A stretch of 64,000 nt of DNA from Pseudomonas sp. MRSN 12121. GTDB taxonomy: Bacteria; Pseudomonadota; Gammaproteobacteria; Pseudomonadales; Pseudomonadaceae. The translations under genes and the position numbers were made by a program. How positions within the stretch are numbered: the first letter of the stretch is position 1; the number at the start of each line of letters is the position of its first letter. Below are positions 61,376-64,000 of the stretch, piece after piece. The notes beneath the pieces are model-generated. The model was given only the letters and a program-made list of their open reading frames with translations, was not told where the DNA came from and did not search any database. The stretch lies in NCBI RefSeq assembly GCF_000931465.1, contig NZ_CP010892.1:6223388-6287387 (forward strand), given 5' to 3'.

Positions 61376-62080
61376 ATGAAACTGCACAAAGTTCTGACCG
61401 TCGGCGGCGCCCGGGTTGCCCTGGTTACCGACGACGTTCGACTGGATCTTAAAAGCCCTGGGCGAGCGACGTTTTCCGTCCAGTCCGAGGCCCCGCTGAA
61501 AGGCCTGGTAACGCTCGATATCGGTTACAACGAAGGCACCCTGCAGCGGCACTTCCTCGGCTACGTCGAACGCTGCACAGCATCAAACGGCGTCCTGCAG
61601 GTGCTGTACTGCCGGGAGTTGAGCGCGGTCCTTGCCCAGCGGCTGCCGATGAATTTACGACACGTTGACTTGCGCGCCGTGCTGAGCGAAATCAGCGACA
61701 AAACGGGGCTGGGCTTTCGTGTTCCGGATAAGCCCTATGCACGGGTGAAGGTGCCGTACTTCTACAACCTGTCCACCGGCTACCTTGCCCTGGACAGCAT
61801 CAGCCGGGTATTCAATATCCCGGATTACATCTGGCACCAACAGGGCAATGGCGAAGTGTTTGTGGGCAGTTGGAGCGATAGCTTCTTCGGCCAGCGGCCG
61901 CCGCTACAACTGCCGGTCGAGCTGTTCGATGGCTACCAGGGCAACCAGAGCGCAATGATCGCGGCACTGCCTGGCATTCGACCAGGTGCAACATTCAACA
62001 ACGGCGAGCGCATCACCAGCGTGGCCCTTTCTGACGAAAAAATGGGGATCAAATGGACAAGGCAATCCGCCGCGGCGTAG
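61376..62080 (+). CDS. Baseplate hub protein (gpD-like)
   Basis: A 234-residue protein (KLHKVLTVGGARVALVTDD). The beta-rich VFSVQSEAPLKGLVTLDIGY-type section read as TFSVQSEAPLKGLVTLDIG and the FLGYVERCTA strand resemble the hub of gp27/gpD proteins, which bind the spike below. It is shorter than P2 gpD (387) and its end overlaps the spike gene by 28 nt, so hub and spike functions may be divided differently from P2. Confidence 0.7.
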   Translation: MKLHKVLTVGGARVALVTDDVRLDLKSPGRATFSVQSEAPLKGLVTLDIGYNEGTLQRHFLGYVERCTASNGVLQVLYCRELSAVLAQRLPMNLRHVDLRAVLSEISDKTGLGFRVPDKPYARVKVPYFYNLSTGYLALDSISRVFNIPDYIWHQQGNGEVFVGSWSDSFFGQRPPLQLPVELFDGYQGNQSAMIAALPGIRPGATFNNGERITSVALSDEKMGIKWTRQSAAA

Positions 62081-62997
62081 AGCGCGAGTTCCCGGAAATC
62101 GCCGGGGGATATCACATTCCGCGCTTCGCTCGCATCCTGGCTATTTCCGACGCTCCGGCCAGTGCCGGCATGTGCGACGACTTCCGGCCACGCTTCGCCG
62201 CTGACATTGAAGTCCTGGGCCCGGATGACGAGCCGGACCTGGATATCCCCACGCTGTACAGCGTGCCGCTTCCCCTGCCCACGGGTGGCGATGAGATGGG
62301 CTTTTATGCGTTCCCTGGTGAAGGAACAAAGGTGGTCGTAGGTTTCGGCTATGGCCTGCCGAACAAGCCGTTTATCTACGCAATTCTGCCCCACGGCCTG
62401 AGCCTGCCGAACGTGCCCAAGGGCGATTCGATCTGGCAGCACAGCGCGACAAGCCAGCAACGCGTTGGCGTCGATGGCAGCTGGTCGCGCCTGACGCACT
62501 CGAAAATCACTGACAACTCAATGGACCGTGAAGTCAGTTCACTGGAGAACAGCGAGCGGTTCGGCAGCCATTCGCAGACGGTCGCGGACCACTCCAGCGA
62601 GACGATCGGCGGCGTGAAGACCATTGCAGCGGTTGGGGCTGTTCGGGTTATGTCCGGTGGCGGCCTCAATGCGGCGTCGGTCGGCGATATGAACGTGGCG
62701 ACAGCCCGGGACATGAATCTGGTGGTGGCTCAGAAGCTCAGCGCGACCCTCGGCGAGCTGCAGGAGCGCGTCCTGGGCAATCGCAAGAGCGTAGCGATCA
62801 AGACCTGGTTGGGCTCGGAGACAGTCAACGTCCTGCAGATCCTGGGCGACCTGATCGGCTTGGTCCAGGAAATGAACAACCAACTGGCTGGCCATACCCA
62901 TGGACCAACACCGCCTCCAGGCAACGCCGCGGCGTTTACTGCTGATGCCACAAAAGCTGCAGGGCTCGCGGCCAAGCTCAAGCCAATCACCCTTTAA
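62053..62997 (+). CDS. Baseplate spike protein (gpV-like)
   Basis: A 314-residue protein of the Phage_base_V family: an OB-fold N-terminus (DIPTLYSVPLPLPTGGDEMG, then GTKVVVGFGYGLPNKPFIYA) and a beta-helical region at about 140-240 with repeat-like DMNVATARDMNLVVAQKLSA. The GHTHGPTPPPG near the end is a HxH-containing tip motif similar to metal-binding spike tips. It punctures the outer membrane. The stop is shared with that of the convergent glycosyltransferase gene. Confidence 0.85.
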   Translation: MDKAIRRGVEREFPEIAGGYHIPRFARILAISDAPASAGMCDDFRPRFAADIEVLGPDDEPDLDIPTLYSVPLPLPTGGDEMGFYAFPGEGTKVVVGFGYGLPNKPFIYAILPHGLSLPNVPKGDSIWQHSATSQQRVGVDGSWSRLTHSKITDNSMDREVSSLENSERFGSHSQTVADHSSETIGGVKTIAAVGAVRVMSGGGLNAASVGDMNVATARDMNLVVAQKLSATLGELQERVLGNRKSVAIKTWLGSETVNVLQILGDLIGLVQEMNNQLAGHTHGPTPPPGNAAAFTADATKAAGLAAKLKPITL

Positions 62998-63635
62998 AAG
63001 TTGAGCCTGAGCACCGTCCGCCAGAAGTTTTTAATCGGCGAGGTACGGTGCTTGTCCCAATTGCGCTGCCACCATTCATCCTCGTTTTTCACTTCGGCCT
63101 CGATGTCGCTACCGGCCAGGGTTGCCGGCTGCTGGCGGAACAGCATCGGGAAGGCGCAGTGCTGCTTTATGTGCTTCTTGAAAATCACGTCAACAGGCGT
63201 GCCGTTGTACGGGGTGTTCGCCAGGATCTGACACCCCTCACGAGACAGGATATAGGCGTGCAGCGCAACGACGCGGCCCCGGGCAATAAAGGGGAACCAG
63301 GTTAGCCAGGTCCTGCCCATGCAGTACCCCAGGTGCAGCGCTTCAAATTGCCGAGTACGGATGAATTTATTGATCCAGCGGATGGGGGTTGCTTTCAGCT
63401 CATACGGTGCAACGTCGTCTTCAAAGATCAACACCCGGTCAAGCCCGCGCTCGAGCGCAATGCGTGCCAGGTCCTGGTGCGACTCATAGCAGCCACGCAC
63501 AGGGTCAGCGTGCCGCTCCACAACATGAAACACCACTAGGTTTCGGATCAGGCTTTGTACCGAGTCCCGGAACAGTTCTCGCCGGTCTGATCGCTCTTTC
63601 AACGAAATGCAGTAGACAGCATCTACGTCGAACAT
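62994..63635 (-). CDS. Family-25 glycosyltransferase, prophage cargo
   Basis: A 213-residue protein from ATG at complement 63633-63635, with GGATGG upstream. VDAVYCISLKERSDRRELFR is the GT25 N-terminus and VLIFEDDVAPYE is the DxD-like metal-binding motif near residue 85; HLGYCMGRTWLTWF and HAYILSREGCQILA follow. Family members add sugars to lipopolysaccharide or capsule core. It is not needed for virion assembly, and is convergent to the spike gene, so it is a probable lysogenic-conversion gene that modifies surface glycans and blocks related phages. Confidence 0.85.
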   Translation of the reverse strand: MFDVDAVYCISLKERSDRRELFRDSVQSLIRNLVVFHVVERHADPVRGCYESHQDLARIALERGLDRVLIFEDDVAPYELKATPIRWINKFIRTRQFEALHLGYCMGRTWLTWFPFIARGRVVALHAYILSREGCQILANTPYNGTPVDVIFKKHIKQHCAFPMLFRQQPATLAGSDIEAEVKNEDEWWQRNWDKHRTSPIKNFWRTVLRLNF

Positions 63636-63789
63636 GATTTTTCCATCCAAGCCCTCAATCCTTTCTGACACCAACCTACTCCCACAAAAACGATGGAGGC
63701 GCGGGGTTGAGCCGCGCCTATTGCGGCGATTGTGTCAAAACGATGGCAGGGATTTTTCTGAACCTACTTCGAGTTAAGTCCGAAAATCC

Positions 63790-63830
63790 GCATCATAAAT
63801 GTTGCACATGCATCATAAATGATGCACAAT
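63790..63830 (+). promoter_or_regulatory. Promoter and operator of the hicAB-like locus
   Basis: TTGCAC at 63802-63807, 17-bp spacer, CACAAT at 63825-63830. The spacer and its edges form a perfect dyad TGCATCAT-AA-ATGATGCA (63809-63826), and a related copy GCATCATAAATG precedes it at 63790. An autoregulator such as a HicB or HicAB complex would cover the promoter completely. Confidence 0.75.
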
Positions 63831-63858
63831 AGCTTCACCGAAACGGCGAGGGATACAG

Positions 63859-64000
63859 ATGAAGTACAGCGAGTTTCGGCGATGGTTGAAGGCCCAAGGC
63901 GTTCAGTTTCAGGCCGGTAAGGGTAGCCACTTCAAGGTTTCACTGAATGGCAAATCAACCGTATTTCCAGACCACGGAGCCAAGGAAATGGGCGAAGGGT
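63859..64000 (+). CDS. hicA: HicA-family toxin (cut by window end)
   Basis: The first 47 codons of a HicA-type mRNA interferase: MKYSEFRRWLKAQGVQF, then GKGSHFKVSLNGKSTVFPDH, including the GSHFK motif with the catalytic His around residue 24. GAGGGA lies upstream of its ATG. HicA is normally followed by its antitoxin gene hicB, which would be outside the window. It lies in the prophage cargo zone behind the spike gene and its palindromic promoter indicates autoregulation. Product is partial but the family call is clear. Confidence 0.85.
   Translation, partial: MKYSEFRRWLKAQGVQFQAGKGSHFKVSLNGKSTVFPDHGAKEMGEG

Larger units (their letters stand above)
35200..64000. mobile_element. HP1/K139-type (P2-like) prophage, left end complete, right end outside window
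   Basis: The prophage begins at the 3' end of the tRNA, directly followed by an integrase reading towards it, and runs to the end of the window (about 28.8 kb). All structural modules of a P2-like myophage are present and look intact. Sheath (DUF2586), tube (DUF2597) and the DUF2590 protein place it in the HP1/K139 branch rather than with P2 itself. The exact attL core cannot be fixed because no second copy of the tRNA 3' end is in the window; attR must be further right. No broken structural gene was seen, so it may be inducible. Confidence 0.9.

Noticed and set aside
60000..64000. Right attachment site within the window
   Set aside because: No second copy of the tRNA 3' end (GGTTCGAGTCCGTGTGGG) was found before 64,000.

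Overview
The window is a high-GC gammaproteobacterial chromosome segment that I assign to Pseudomonas, most likely the P. fluorescens/protegens/chlororaphis side of the genus. The evidence is gene order: from 2.9 to 35.2 kb it follows the order I recall for P. aeruginosa PA0575-PA0601 (agtSR, DUF3530 protein, djlA, murU, amgK, lptD, surA, pdxA, rsmA, apaG, apaH, glpE, prkA, yeaH, spoVR-like, cca, folK, folB, plsY, tsaD, rpsU, dnaG, rpoD, rmcA, tRNA). A fluorescens-type REP doublet lies near the left end. No database search was possible; every assignment rests on reading motifs, lengths, overlaps and order.

Region 1 (1-6 kb) is a small-molecule uptake cluster on the minus strand: two-component sensor and regulator (AgtSR-like), then ABC ATPase, periplasmic binding protein and a truncated permease, polyamine/GABA type. 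Region 2 (6-9.6 kb) holds a secreted DUF3530 hydrolase, a DnaJ/TerB protein and the murU-amgK peptidoglycan salvage pair. Region 3 (9.7-17.4 kb) is the plus-strand envelope/housekeeping operon lptD-surA-pdxA-rsmA-apaG-apaH-glpE with translationally coupled junctions. Region 4 (17.6-22.6 kb) is the stress-linked prkA-yeaH-spoVR operon. Region 5 (22.6-31.3 kb) holds cca, folK/folB, plsY, tsaD and the macromolecular-synthesis cluster rpsU-dnaG-rpoD. The yqeY gene I expected between rpsU and dnaG is not there. Region 6 is the cyclic-di-GMP protein RmcA followed by a CAT-anticodon tRNA.

From the tRNA 3' end to the end of the window (about 28.8 kb) is a prophage with a contractile tail of the HP1/K139 branch of P2-like phages. 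Its order is: tyrosine integrase, small HTH repressor, Cox-like gene, one large TOPRIM-primase/helicase, an AT-rich stretch with a dense array of GTTCC half-sites (likely origin), small early genes, Ogr-like late activator, portal and terminase (minus strand), capsid genes O-N-M-L, R, S, sheath (DUF2586), tube (DUF2597), lysis cassette with nested spanins, tail chaperone with a -1 slippery site, tape measure, baseplate, fibre, and hub/spike. Behind the spike are cargo genes: a family-25 glycosyltransferase and a hicA toxin cut by the window end. The right attachment site is outside the window.

The most notable signals are these. (a) 14 GTTCC/GGAAC half-sites lie in about 320 bp, many spaced 10 bp apart, next to an AT-rich dyad; the same half-site recurs at 11-bp spacing in the early operator 3 kb away. 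(b) A slippery heptamer sits at the end of the tail chaperone. (c) Terminase and portal share a 242-nt out-of-frame overlap. (d) A 25-bp perfect dyad lies between the divergent late operons. (e) A hairpin appears to sequester the cca ribosome-binding site.
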